Shown here: one piece after another, positions 34,649 through 43,661 of the stretch | Layout: every line of letters begins with the position of its first letter | Position numbering within the stretch: position 1 is the stretch's first letter | DNA from: JANQOZ01 sp045106555 | Lineage (GTDB): Bacteria; Pseudomonadota; Gammaproteobacteria; Xanthomonadales; SZUA-38 | Assembly: GCA_045106555.1 (NCBI GenBank) | Contig: JBGCET010000067.1 | Coordinates: 18,125-82,124 of the forward strand | Direction: 5' to 3' | Length of the DNA stretch: 64,000 nucleotides | The notes under the pieces: model-generated | The model's database searches: none | Told to the model about the DNA's origin: nothing | The model's input: only the letters and a program-made list of their open reading frames with translations | Translations under genes and position numbers: made by a program

Positions 34649-35544
34649 TCCATGTAGCCCAGTTGCTGCAAAGATCGCTCGTCATCCGACCAACCCTTTT
34701 TTACCTTCACCCACAATTTGAGATTTACCTGGCATTCAAAAAACGTTTCCAGAGTGTTCCGAGCGGCGCTGCCAATGCCTTTCAGCGTTTCGCCTTTGTT
34801 GCCTATCACAATGCCTTTTTGGCCTTCTCGCTCAACCCAGATGATGGCCGCTACGTGCAGTATTTTGCCTTCCCTCTGAAATGCCTCAACCTCTACCGTG
34901 GACGCATAAGGCAGTTCCTGGTGCAGCCGACGCGTGACCTGTTCACGGATAAACTCCGTGGCGATGAATCGTTCGCTGCGGTCGGTCAGTTCGTCTTCAG
35001 CAAACACCGCAGGACCTTCAGGCACTGCGGTGAGCAGTCGGGACCGGAGCTCATCCAAGCCTTTGGACTTCAGCGCCGAAACCATCAATACCTGCTTGGG
35101 GGAGAATCGTTCGCCAAGTTCTGCGCTGAGCGGCAGCAACGAGGCTTTGTCGGCAACCAGGTCGGTCTTGTTAATGACACAAAACAAATTGACGCCCTGG
35201 GCGACCAGCTGATCACCAATCGCGCGATCCGCGTCATTCAGGCCCCGTCCGTCCAGCAACCAGGCCACCACGTCGACGCCTCCTGAAACGGCCTCCGCAA
35301 CGCGGTTCATGTAGCGATTCATGGCCGACACGCCTTGGGGCGCGGTGTGCAAGCCTGGAGTATCCACAAACACCAGCTGTCCATCGGGGTAATGGCACAC
35401 ACCCAGAATCTGGTGCCGGGTGGTTTGTGGCTTATGGGCAGTAATGCTGAGCTTCTGACCCAATAGGGCGTTAAGCAACGTTGATTTACCGACATTTGGA
35501 CGGCCAATCAGTGCCACATAACCACAGCGAAACGCATCGCTCAC
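34645..35544 (-). CDS. era: GTPase Era
   Basis: A 299-residue GTPase. G1 is GRPNVGKST, G3 DTPGLH, G4 NKTD; a C-terminal KH domain (about 200-285) has the conserved RNA-binding loop WVEREGQKGIVIGNKGETLKGIG. It binds the 3' end of 16S rRNA in small-subunit maturation. The start is GTG at 35544, overlapping the rnc stop (GTGA). Confidence 0.96.
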   Translation of the reverse strand: MSDAFRCGYVALIGRPNVGKSTLLNALLGQKLSITAHKPQTTRHQILGVCHYPDGQLVFVDTPGLHTAPQGVSAMNRYMNRVAEAVSGGVDVVAWLLDGRGLNDADRAIGDQLVAQGVNLFCVINKTDLVADKASLLPLSAELGERFSPKQVLMVSALKSKGLDELRSRLLTAVPEGPAVFAEDELTDRSERFIATEFIREQVTRRLHQELPYASTVEVEAFQREGKILHVAAIIWVEREGQKGIVIGNKGETLKGIGSAARNTLETFFECQVNLKLWVKVKKGWSDDERSLQQLGYMD

Positions 35545-36281
35545 TGCGGATTCTCCTGCCCGCTGGATTGTAGTGCGGCCAGCGACTGTGCTGCAGCCGT
35601 TTGCTCGGCTTTACGCCGACTACTGCCCTGCGCCTCCATGGCCTCGGGTAAGCCGGTCACTGTGCATTGAATTCGAAACACTTTTGCATGATCAGCACCT
35701 TCTGTGCTGATTAGTTTGTACTCAGGAAGGTCGAAGCCTCGTTGCTGCAGGTATTCCTGTAGCAGTGTTTTTGGGTCTTTCAGCGTCTCCGGTGGAGGTA
35801 GGTTGTCCAAACGACTGGCAAACCAGCCCAAAATGACCTTTCGACAGGTGATCAAGCCGGCCTCGAGATACATGGCCCCAATCACCGCTTCCAGGGCGTC
35901 AGCCAGTATAGACTGACGGCGATGCCCACCACTCTTGCGTTCACCCGGACCGAGACGCAACACCCCCATAAAACCCAATTCAGTTGCCACCTTTGCCAGT
36001 GTCACCCCACGCACAAGTCGGGCGCGCGCCCGGCTCAAGTCACCCTCCGGGGCTTTGGGAAATCGCTCATATAACGCCTCGGAAATGATCGCACTCAAGA
36101 TTGCGTCGCCAAGAAACTCCAGACGCTCGTAGTTGTGTGATCCGGCGCTGCGGTGGGTTAGCGCCTGTTCCAACAGTTGATCGTCAGCAAACGTGAAGCC
36201 GATATCAAAAACGGCTTGCGTCGTTGCTGGCTCACTAGCCTTTGAGATCAATCGACTCGTCAAATTTGGCGACAAAATCAA
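35541..36281 (-). CDS. rnc: Ribonuclease III
   Basis: RNase III with the signature ALTHRSAGSHNYERLEFLGDAIL and a C-terminal double-stranded RNA-binding domain (about 165-235, DPKTLLQEYLQQRGFDLPEY). No ATG exists at the 5' end; in-frame TTG codons lie at 36281, 36275, 36263 and 36251, all inside the end of the DUF4845 gene. The longest form (246 residues) is given; the form from 36251 (236 residues) is nearer the usual family length. Expression is probably coupled to DUF4845. Confidence 0.9.
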   Translation of the reverse strand: MILSPNLTSRLISKASEPATTQAVFDIGFTFADDQLLEQALTHRSAGSHNYERLEFLGDAILSAIISEALYERFPKAPEGDLSRARARLVRGVTLAKVATELGFMGVLRLGPGERKSGGHRRQSILADALEAVIGAMYLEAGLITCRKVILGWFASRLDNLPPPETLKDPKTLLQEYLQQRGFDLPEYKLISTEGADHAKVFRIQCTVTGLPEAMEAQGSSRRKAEQTAAAQSLAALQSSGQENPQ

Positions 36282-36618
36282 GATTGCCGATCAGCGAACG
36301 ACGGACTTCCCAAGATACGGTCAGCACTGGGACAGCACCACGAGATACTTTGATGTGCTGCTGCTTCACAGACTCTACGTAGCTGACGTACATGCGTTTG
36401 ATCAACATTTGCTGAATCTGGCGAGGCTCCTGGCGATTGACGCCAGGCTGCTTGGCCACCGATTTCATGGCCTGAACAACGGAGAAATACTCCTGGTACA
36501 CCGGAAACAGCTTCATGCCGATAAACGCGGCAAAACCCAGCAGCGACAGCACGATTATCAGGCCAATCAGCGTGATGCCTTTCTGGCGAGACTTTGAATT
36601 CAAGTGATTAGATTTCAT
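36235..36618 (-). CDS. DUF4845 membrane protein
   Basis: About 127 residues starting MKSNHLNSKSRQKGITLIGLIIVLSLLGF. One transmembrane segment near the N-terminus, preceded by basic residues in a GITLI context that recalls type IV pilin N-termini, and a periplasmic C-terminal domain. DUF4845 genes lie between lepB and rnc in many gammaproteobacteria; the function is unknown. ATG at 36618 with GCAGG upstream is preferred over ATG at 36642. Confidence 0.87.
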   Translation of the reverse strand: MKSNHLNSKSRQKGITLIGLIIVLSLLGFAAFIGMKLFPVYQEYFSVVQAMKSVAKQPGVNRQEPRQIQQMLIKRMYVSYVESVKQQHIKVSRGAVPVLTVSWEVRRSLIGNLDFVAKFDESIDLKG

Positions 36619-36663
36619 AACAATGCCTGCAAAGCGATTCATTTATATACCAAAACACTACCA

Positions 36664-37467
36664 CTATTTGATCACCGTTCCTATCCGACCAAAGCCGCTG
36701 GGATTGAGGTGCATCCAGATAAAGAAGGCCTTTCCCACCAGGTTTTCGTCGGGCACAAACCCCCAGTATCGGCTGTCAGTGCTGTTGTCCCGATTGTCCC
36801 CCAGCGCAAAATATTCGTTCTCGCCGACAACCCAACGGTTGGATCCCGGGTGTTGTCGAGTTCGGCTGGGCGTCAGCAGGATCTCATGGTCGATGTTGGG
36901 CAGTGACTCAATGGCTGTCAACTGGCGCGGAGCGCCAGCCGGCAGCGCTCCGCTGCCTGGCACGTAGGTTCCCATCATTCGGGTCTCAACCGGCTTACCG
37001 TTTAAGAACACCCGGCTGTTGCGATATTCGACCACGTCACCCGGAATGCCAATCACTCGCTTAATGTAGTCCTGAGAAGGATCATCGGGAAATCTAAAGA
37101 CCACTACATCACCTCGATCCGGAGAGCCTAGATCCAGCACTTTGGTGTTGATGACCGGCAGCCGAATGCCGTAAGAAAACTTGTTCACCAAAATCAGGTC
37201 GCCGTCCAGCAAGGTGGGCATCATGGAATCGGACGGAATTCGAAAAGGTTCTGCCAAAAAGGACCGAATCAAAAGAACAATGAGAATAACCGGAAAAAAA
37301 GACCGAGCATATTCAACAACAATAGGTTCTTTCGCGGAATCCGCTCCGTCGCCGGGCCCTGAAACCGCAGCCCGGCGGCGCGGCGCCAGGAATGCTGCAT
37401 CCAGCGCCCAGATGGCTCCGGTGAGCGCCGTCAAAATGACCAAAATGGCGGCAAAGTCGAAATGCAT
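36664..37467 (-). CDS. lepB: Signal peptidase I
   Basis: A 267-residue leader peptidase. Two N-terminal hydrophobic segments (about 5-25 and 55-75) precede the catalytic Ser in IPSDSMMPTL and the Lys in YIKRVIGIPGD; GDNRDNSTDSRYWGFVP is box E. It cleaves Sec and Tat signal peptides at the outer face of the inner membrane, and would process the large exported proteins encoded at the right of this window. Confidence 0.95.
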   Translation of the reverse strand: MHFDFAAILVILTALTGAIWALDAAFLAPRRRAAVSGPGDGADSAKEPIVVEYARSFFPVILIVLLIRSFLAEPFRIPSDSMMPTLLDGDLILVNKFSYGIRLPVINTKVLDLGSPDRGDVVVFRFPDDPSQDYIKRVIGIPGDVVEYRNSRVFLNGKPVETRMMGTYVPGSGALPAGAPRQLTAIESLPNIDHEILLTPSRTRQHPGSNRWVVGENEYFALGDNRDNSTDSRYWGFVPDENLVGKAFFIWMHLNPSGFGRIGTVIK

Positions 37468-37509
37468 GAGTCGTCAATCCTTGTTCGTGTTCATCAATGG
37501 ACCGGAACG

Positions 37510-39315
37510 TTACGACCGGTCGTCAGATCTCAGTACCGCCAGAAAGGCTTCCTGGGGTATTTCGACACGGCCAACCTGCTTCATTCGCTTCTTGCCCGCC
37601 TTCTGTTTTTCCAGCAGCTTGCGCTTGCGCGAAACGTCGCCACCATAACACTTTGCTGTGACGTTTTTACGCAGTGCCTTGACCGTAGTTCGGGCTACCA
37701 CATGGGCGCCAATGGCGGCCTGGATGGCTACTTCAAACATCTGCCGGGGGATCAGCGCTTTCATGGCTTCAGCGAGCTGTCGACCCCGGCGTTGGGATTC
37801 GCCCTGGTGAACAATGACGGACAACGCATCAACTCGCTCACCGTTGATCAAAATATCGACCCGCACAAAAGGTCCGGCATCAAAACGGAGAAAGTCGTAG
37901 TCAAATGAGGCATAGCCGCGGCTCACCGACTTCAGACGATCGAAGAAATCCAACACTACCTCGCTGAGTGGCAGTTCGTAGCTGATCGCCACCTGGGTAC
38001 CCAGATATTGAATCTGCCGCTGTACACCGCGTTTTTCTTCACACAGGCCAATCACACCACCGACATAATCGGGCGGGACCAAAATATTGCCCAGAATAAT
38101 GGGCTCGCGAATTTCATCAATTTTGTTCTGCGGCGGCAGTTGCGCCGGGTTATCGAGCTTGGTGACGGCACCGTCGGTGTTGACGATTTCGTAGATCACT
38201 GTGGGAGCGGTTGTAACCAGATCCAGGTTGTACTCTCGCTCCAGCCGCTCCTGAACTATCTCCATGTGCAGCATGCCGAGAAAACCGCAGCGAAAACCGA
38301 ACCCCAGCGCTTCGCTGGTCTCAGGTTCAAACATCAACGCGGTGTCATTGATTTGCAGCTTATCCAGCGCTTCACGCAGGCCCGAATAGTCATCCGCGCT
38401 GGTAGGAAACAGGCCGGCAAATACCCGTGGCTGAACCTGCTGAAAACCCGGTAGCGCTTCGGCCGCCGGCTTCCGGTCCAGGGTAATCGTATCGCCCACT
38501 GGAGCACCATGAACATCCTTTACCGAGGCGCCGATAAAACCCACTTCGCCAGCAACCAGCTGCGTACGCAGCTCTCGTTTTGGCGTAAAGATTCCGATCT
38601 GGTCAGCCTGATACGATTGACCGGTAGACATCATGCGGATCTTGTCGCCTTTCCTCAGCACGCCGTCCTTCACCCGCACCAGCGAGACTACACCCAGGTA
38701 GTTGTCAAACCATGAATCGATGATCAGCGCCCGCAAATCGCCGTCCGGTTTGCCTGCCGGCGGCGGAATTTTCTTTACCAGCATTTCCAGCACTTCCGCA
38801 ACGCCAAGGCCGGTTTTAGCGCTGACCTGCAACGCATCGGTGGCATCAATGCCGATGACGTCTTCGATTTCCTGGCACACGCGATCCGGCTCTGCTGACG
38901 GCAGATCTACTTTGTTGAGTATCGGCAATACTTCCAGTCCTTGCTCAACGGCCGTATAGCAGTTCGCAACGCTTTGTGCTTCCACGCCCTGCGCTGCATC
39001 CACGACCAGCAGCGCTCCCTCGCAGGCCGCCAGAGATCGGGACACTTCGTACGAAAAATCCACATGGCCAGGGGTGTCGATAAAATTCAACAAATACGTT
39101 TCACCATCTTCAGCGGTGAAATTTAACGAAACAGACTGAGCCTTAATGGTAATACCGCGCTCGCGCTCAAGATCCATGGAGTCCAGCACCTGGGCATCCA
39201 TTTCCCGATCGCTTAATCCACCGCAGACCTGAATAAACCGGTCAGCCAGAGTGGACTTGCCATGATCAACATGGGCAATAATTGAAAAATTGCGTATCTG
39301 TGCCTGAGCGGTCAA
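37510..39315 (-). CDS. lepA: Elongation factor 4 (LepA)
   Basis: A 601-residue translational GTPase at the standard family length. IRNFSIIAHVDHGKSTLADR holds G1; DTPGHVDFSYEVSRSLAACEGALLVVDA holds G3; NKVD is G4. The C-terminal domain is present (GGDVSRKRKLLEKQKAGKKRMKQVG). The start is TTG at 39315, since no ATG fits. It is the first gene of the lepA-to-pdxJ operon; the terminator at 39381-39414 separates it from rseC, so a promoter should lie in 39316-39380. Confidence 0.96.
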   Translation of the reverse strand: MTAQAQIRNFSIIAHVDHGKSTLADRFIQVCGGLSDREMDAQVLDSMDLERERGITIKAQSVSLNFTAEDGETYLLNFIDTPGHVDFSYEVSRSLAACEGALLVVDAAQGVEAQSVANCYTAVEQGLEVLPILNKVDLPSAEPDRVCQEIEDVIGIDATDALQVSAKTGLGVAEVLEMLVKKIPPPAGKPDGDLRALIIDSWFDNYLGVVSLVRVKDGVLRKGDKIRMMSTGQSYQADQIGIFTPKRELRTQLVAGEVGFIGASVKDVHGAPVGDTITLDRKPAAEALPGFQQVQPRVFAGLFPTSADDYSGLREALDKLQINDTALMFEPETSEALGFGFRCGFLGMLHMEIVQERLEREYNLDLVTTAPTVIYEIVNTDGAVTKLDNPAQLPPQNKIDEIREPIILGNILVPPDYVGGVIGLCEEKRGVQRQIQYLGTQVAISYELPLSEVVLDFFDRLKSVSRGYASFDYDFLRFDAGPFVRVDILINGERVDALSVIVHQGESQRRGRQLAEAMKALIPRQMFEVAIQAAIGAHVVARTTVKALRKNVTAKCYGGDVSRKRKLLEKQKAGKKRMKQVGRVEIPQEAFLAVLRSDDRS

Positions 39316-39380
39316 GACCTAACCCCGTCGATAGATTCCCAGCATCAGCCCGATGGGTCGATAGGGAATTGGAATGCCGT

Positions 39381-39414
39381 AAAAAAGAAAGCCCCCGGTC
39401 TCTGGACCGAAGGC
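39381..39414 (-). terminator. Rho-independent terminator of the rpoE-rseABC operon
   Basis: On the minus strand, GCCTTCGGTC-CAGA-GACCGGGGGC forms a 10-bp stem (two G-U pairs) with a 4-nt loop followed by TTTCTTTTTT. It lies 30 bp past the rseC stop and before lepA. Confidence 0.9.
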
Positions 39415-39444
39415 AGGATCTGGGCGTATTTTACGCTGTCGCCG

Positions 39445-39912
39445 CTACAGCGGGCAATGACCACGTTGATTGAGCTTTCGGCGGGCAAACCAGCGATAGC
39501 CCATGGCTCCACACCACAGACCGCCCAACCCCGCTGTGACCGCCACAATGTCACTGGCCGCGCCGCTGATGTCATTGGCCCGTCCCAGCAAGGAGGCAAA
39601 CCACGATCCGAAGAGCAAGCCAAACAACAGTCCGACCAAGGGTGCGCCGTAAGCACCGCCAGCCAGCGCTACCAGCGATTGATTTAACGCGGGCAGCGGC
39701 ACCCTCATGCCCATAGTCCAATGTTTTTGAGTGGGTGTTCTCAGCAGCTGGGGCGTTTTTCGGCCCAATAACGACGCGCCACAACCCCGACCGCTGGCGC
39801 AGCGTGCGCATGAGCGAGGCTGAAATTCCAACCAGGTCCATTGCCCTCTGCGGGCAGCCACCAAACCCATGATGACGTAGTCGCGGGTTTGAGGGACACG
39901 CGTCCCTTCCAT
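39445..39912 (-). CDS. rseC: SoxR-reducing/RseC-family protein
   Basis: A 155-residue inner-membrane protein. The N-terminal part has the CARCASGRGCG cysteine cluster typical of RseC/MucC, and two hydrophobic segments follow (about 80-103 and 115-138). RseC proteins modulate sigma-E signalling or the redox state of SoxR. It is the last gene of the sigma-E operon, 16 bp after rseB. Confidence 0.85.
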   Translation of the reverse strand: MEGTRVPQTRDYVIMGLVAARRGQWTWLEFQPRSCARCASGRGCGASLLGRKTPQLLRTPTQKHWTMGMRVPLPALNQSLVALAGGAYGAPLVGLLFGLLFGSWFASLLGRANDISGAASDIVAVTAGLGGLWCGAMGYRWFARRKLNQRGHCPL

Positions 39913-39928
39913 CAGGCTGGTAGCAACA

Positions 39929-40927
39929 TCATTGCGCCGGGCGCTCTGCGGCGAGACGACGGTTTACCACGGAAGAAACAATCATCTTGAGAGTATTTCG
40001 CGGAACCTCGCCTACAGCCGTGACCGCATATCCCGCTCCGGTTGTTGCCCCATAGATATTCATTGCACCAATCTGTGAATATCCCGATGGGTGGCCCGCC
40101 CTATCCCCCACCGGCTCCACATACACCGAAATTGTTGCCAGGCCGTCGCTGAAAAGCAGGTGATTGAGGGTGTCTGCCTGCCGATTGGCCACCGCTCGAA
40201 AACCCGCAGGCAGTTGCTTGACCCCCCAAGTACCCTTCCCGACCGACGCGGGAATCGCTTTCAACCCTGGCAAAGTCACCTCAACATACCCATCGCTGGA
40301 AACATCCGGCAAGAGCTCCCGATCGGGAATGACTGCTGCAATATCGATATCTGTGAAAAGCATTTGCTCAATGGCGCGACCGCGAGCATCGATGAGACTG
40401 GTTTTCAGCAGCATACCCGTGTTTTTTTCCAACCAAAGCCGGTACCCGTAGCGATATTTATCCGTCGCAGCAATTCGAATCACCTGCGCTTCCAGCTGCG
40501 CAACCCGATCCTCACCGTCCAGCGAAAACCGATAGCTATCAGCGGACAGCTCGGACAAGTTAGATGGAATGGTCGGAAACAACCGTTCAGCGATGCGAGT
40601 ATCAACCACCACTGACTGACTGTCAGGGAATATGCAACGCACCGAGTCGTTGTCGCGCAATACTTCCCTTGGGCTGCCGTTCAGTGAGACCAGCCGCTCG
40701 CGCATCCCGGATTGATCTACCCGGTGGTAAATACGCATGGAATCCACCTGATCGGCACGGATATACACCAACGTCCCGCGGTAGGTGAGGTTGCTTACGG
40801 CGCTGGCCATTCGGTCCAACCACTCGTCAACGGTCTGAGCAGCAGTAACCACTGGAACCATCAGCACCAGGGCCAGCAAGCGCGCCGGCGTTCCAACGCT
40901 GGCAAATTTTAGCCGCCGTTTCTTCAT
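39929..40927 (-). CDS. rseB: Sigma-E regulatory protein RseB/MucB
   Basis: A 332-residue periplasmic protein: a signal peptide with a basic start (MKKRRLKFAS) ends near residue 30 (VTAAQT), then a LolA-like N-domain (LTYRGTLVYIRADQVDSMRIYHRVD) and a C-domain follow. RseB binds the periplasmic part of RseA, shields it from DegS cleavage and senses misassembled outer-membrane components. Gene order rpoE-rseA-rseB-rseC is intact. Confidence 0.93.
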   Translation of the reverse strand: MKKRRLKFASVGTPARLLALVLMVPVVTAAQTVDEWLDRMASAVSNLTYRGTLVYIRADQVDSMRIYHRVDQSGMRERLVSLNGSPREVLRDNDSVRCIFPDSQSVVVDTRIAERLFPTIPSNLSELSADSYRFSLDGEDRVAQLEAQVIRIAATDKYRYGYRLWLEKNTGMLLKTSLIDARGRAIEQMLFTDIDIAAVIPDRELLPDVSSDGYVEVTLPGLKAIPASVGKGTWGVKQLPAGFRAVANRQADTLNHLLFSDGLATISVYVEPVGDRAGHPSGYSQIGAMNIYGATTGAGYAVTAVGEVPRNTLKMIVSSVVNRRLAAERPAQ

Positions 40928-40949
40928 TCCTTCGGTGCGCCGTCAGGTG

Positions 40950-41672
40950 TCAGGGTCGACTGACCGCAGAGTCCTGCTGTTCAGTGTCTGGTGTGTCATC
41001 CGTTTCGGTGTCCGCGACAGGCCTGGCGGATGCATCTGTTGGTGGATAGTAAAACCGCGGAAGTCGGTGGCCTGCCGCTGAAGCCTGACTATGGCGAATC
41101 AGATACCGTTGAAGCTTCGGGTTATCGCCACCGGTGGAAGCCTGACTCGCGATGCTGGAGGCAGGAGCCGCCACCCGGCCCTCGAATTCTCCGGTTGGAT
41201 CGCTCACGGTCTGACTCAGCAGCGGTTGGGCCGTAGCGGCAGACGCAGCCTGATCTGCAGCGGCATCCAATTGGGGCTGCCATGCGTTAAACGCAACAAC
41301 AGCCACACTGGCAGCGACTGCCATGCCGGCCAGGGGCTGCAGCCAACCCCGGGACGAACGGTCCGCATTTGCCGTTACTGCTGATTGATCAAGCGGCTGC
41401 TCCACTTCAGGCGTGGGTTCCGCGGCGATAGCCGCAGCGACACCCGCAGCAAAACCTTTCAGGGGGATCGGCGCCGAAGCGTCTCGGTGCCCTGTCGCCC
41501 CATGATGGTCTTGCATAATGCTGCGCGCCTGATGGTATCGCTCCCAGCGCTCGCGCAGTGCCTGGTCGTGATCCAGTCGACGCAGCAGGAACTGCGTTTC
41601 ATTGTCGTCCAACTCGCCGTCCATCAGACAGCAGAGTGATTCGCCCATATCCCCTGAGTGCTGCTTATCCAT
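40950..41672 (-). CDS. rseA: Anti-sigma-E factor RseA/MucA
   Basis: About 240 residues from ATG at 41672 (MDKQHSGDMGESLCCLMDGELDD). The N-terminal cytoplasmic anti-sigma domain (about 5-85) is followed by one transmembrane helix (LQPLAGMAVAASVAVVAFNAW, about 112-132) and a periplasmic domain. A TTG at 41681 is an alternative start. The protein holds sigma-E inactive until regulated proteolysis. The end (PDTEQQDSAVSRP) is hydrophilic and differs from known DegS-activating termini. Confidence 0.9.
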   Translation of the reverse strand: MDKQHSGDMGESLCCLMDGELDDNETQFLLRRLDHDQALRERWERYHQARSIMQDHHGATGHRDASAPIPLKGFAAGVAAAIAAEPTPEVEQPLDQSAVTANADRSSRGWLQPLAGMAVAASVAVVAFNAWQPQLDAAADQAASAATAQPLLSQTVSDPTGEFEGRVAAPASSIASQASTGGDNPKLQRYLIRHSQASAAGHRLPRFYYPPTDASARPVADTETDDTPDTEQQDSAVSRP

Positions 41673-41677
41673 CAACC

Positions 41678-42265
41678 TCAATCCTCTTTCTTGTCCAGAA
41701 GCGGTGCCAACCGCTCGTCAATCGCCTCTCTGGCCCGAAATATTCGGGACCGCACCGTACCGATGGGGCAATCCATGGTCGATGCGATATCGTCGTAACT
41801 CATGCCTTCCATTTCCCTCAGGGTAATGGCCGTTCGCAGGTCTTCTGGCAGATCTTCTATGGCGGCATACACCGTCTGCTCTATTTCGTCCCTTAACAAT
41901 TCTCGCTCTGGCGTATCGCGATCTTTCAGCCGCGTATCCAGATCAAACATTTCCGCGTCACCGGGTTCAATATCGTTGGCCGGGGGCCTGCGACCCTGTG
42001 CGACCAGATGATTTTTCGCCGTGTTGATGGCGATGCGGTACATCCAGGTGTAAAAAGCGCTGTCTCCACGAAACCGACCAATGGCCCGATAGGCCTTGAT
42101 GAACGCCTCTTGAGCGACATCTTGCGTTTCGCTGGCATCTTTTACATAGCGCGAAATCAGGTTGATGATCTTGTGCTGATACTTCAACACGAGCAGATCA
42201 AATGCCCGTTTTTCGCCGTTCTGGACCCGCTCCACCAGCAGCTGGTCTACTTGTTTCTCGCCCAT
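41678..42265 (-). CDS. rpoE: RNA polymerase sigma-E factor (RpoE/AlgU)
   Basis: A 195-residue ECF sigma factor from ATG at 42265 (MGEKQVDQLLVERVQ). Region 2 is RAFDLLVLKYQHKI...DVAQEAFIKAYRAIGRFRGDSAFYTWMYRIAINTAKNHLV and region 4 is LREMEGMSYDDIASTMDCPIGTVRSRIFRAREAI, nearly identical to AlgU. AAGGAG lies upstream at usable distance; an in-frame upstream start (42337) is unlikely. It directs the envelope-stress response and is probably autoregulated from the promoter at 42329-42356. Confidence 0.96.
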   Translation of the reverse strand: MGEKQVDQLLVERVQNGEKRAFDLLVLKYQHKIINLISRYVKDASETQDVAQEAFIKAYRAIGRFRGDSAFYTWMYRIAINTAKNHLVAQGRRPPANDIEPGDAEMFDLDTRLKDRDTPERELLRDEIEQTVYAAIEDLPEDLRTAITLREMEGMSYDDIASTMDCPIGTVRSRIFRAREAIDERLAPLLDKKED

Positions 42266-42328
42266 CCGGGCCAAGCTCCTTGACGGCAACCCAGTTACCC
42301 GTGACAGCGCATTTGCGCCGTCCAGATG

Positions 42329-42356
42329 TCTAGACACCGATGTTATCCATTAGTTC
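42329..42356 (-). promoter_or_regulatory. rpoE: Sigma-E-dependent promoter of rpoE
   Basis: On the minus strand, GAACTA (42356-42351), a 16-bp spacer, then TCTAGA (42334-42329). The sigma-E consensus is GAACTT-N16-TCTGA. The predicted start site lies about 58 bp upstream of the rpoE ATG, the classic autoregulatory arrangement. Confidence 0.75.
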
Positions 42357-42509
42357 GTTTCATTTGCCGGCCGACAGACCGGGCCTCTCAGACCACACGC
42401 CTGCGGCGGCGCAACGATAGCATGGCGATCAGGCTGGGTAGGCAAAATTCCGTGGAGACGGTGTTCTCCAGCCTGCTAATATCTGTCGGTCCCCCGCTGG
42501 CCTGACGCA

Positions 42510-43661
42510 ATGACAACTGACGCTATGACCCGGAAGATTGCTGCAGAGTTCCCGCAGCTTCCTGATATTCAGTATTTTAACCACGCCGCCATGGGGCCAT
42601 GGCCGTTACGAACTCGCCAGGCGGTGGCCGAATTTGCCGGCCATTGCGGCACTGATTTGCTCAAACATTGGCCCAAGTGGTATGCCAAAGAGAAAGCCTT
42701 GCGGGAGACCCTGGGCCGCCTGATCGGCGCGCCGGAAGGCGGCAGCAATATCAGCATGACCAAAAACACCTCAGAAGGACTTTCCCTGATTGCCGCGGGT
42801 TTGGACTGGGAGGACGGCGATCAAGTGCTCACTTTGGCTGAAGAATTTTCCTCCAACCGCTGGAGCTGGCAGGAATGTACGCCGCCATCGGTGCAGGTTG
42901 TTGAGGTGCCAAGAGCCTGCCACCAGCCGCCCCACGAAGCGTTAATCCAGCATTGTGCGGCCAACACTCGGCTGATCGCCGTTAGCACCGTGCAATATGT
43001 GTGCGGCACTGCGCTGAACCTTGCCGCCCTCAGTGAGTATTGTCAGGCGAACAGCATTCTGCTGGTCATCGACGTCATACAGAGCCTGGGCGCACTGCCG
43101 CTGGATATCACCAGCACGCCGGTAGACGCGGTGGCTTGCGGCAGTCATAAATGGCTTATGGCCGCTGAAGGACTTGGACTCCTCTACACCAGCGAGACAC
43201 TGCGCCACGCCTTGCGGCCGCGTCAGGCCGGATGGCGAATGGTGCCGGACCCGTTTCAGTTTCCTGCCAGTGCATCTGCCAGGGCCACCGATGGCCGGGG
43301 TCTGGAAGCCGGAACTCTCAATACTCTGGGCATGATGGCTCTGAGCGCCAGTGTGTCGCTCTACGAAGAGGTTGGTGCCAATGAGGTGCTGCGGCGCATA
43401 CAACGCAACACCGCGTGTCTAATCTCAGCTGCGAAAAATTTGGGGCTACCGCTTGCGACACCCGACGATCCGGCCCAGCAGTCGGGTATTGTCAGTCTTC
43501 GACACCGTGACGGGGAAAAGACTGCAAACCTGCTTAACCGTCTGAGCGCTGCTGGCGCCGTTTGCACCATGCGCGGCGGGTATTTACGTATTTCGCCCCA
43601 CTACTCAACGCCCTTGGAGCACGTTGAAAACCTGTGTCAGCTGATTTCGGAGAACTTATGA
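42510..43661 (+). CDS. Class V aminotransferase-like PLP enzyme
   Basis: A 383-residue fold-type I PLP enzyme of the cysteine desulfurase/isopenicillin-epimerase branch. Landmarks are YFNHAAMGPWP, ISMTKNTSEGLSLIA, LVIDVIQSLGALPLD and the PLP Lys in ACGSHKWLMAAEGLGLLY. No active-site Cys loop typical of IscS/SufS is evident, so cysteine desulfurase activity is doubtful. The substrate is unknown. It is the first gene of a two-gene operon with the lipase-like gene (ATGA overlap). Confidence 0.87.
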   Translation: MTTDAMTRKIAAEFPQLPDIQYFNHAAMGPWPLRTRQAVAEFAGHCGTDLLKHWPKWYAKEKALRETLGRLIGAPEGGSNISMTKNTSEGLSLIAAGLDWEDGDQVLTLAEEFSSNRWSWQECTPPSVQVVEVPRACHQPPHEALIQHCAANTRLIAVSTVQYVCGTALNLAALSEYCQANSILLVIDVIQSLGALPLDITSTPVDAVACGSHKWLMAAEGLGLLYTSETLRHALRPRQAGWRMVPDPFQFPASASARATDGRGLEAGTLNTLGMMALSASVSLYEEVGANEVLRRIQRNTACLISAAKNLGLPLATPDDPAQQSGIVSLRHRDGEKTANLLNRLSAAGAVCTMRGGYLRISPHYSTPLEHVENLCQLISENL

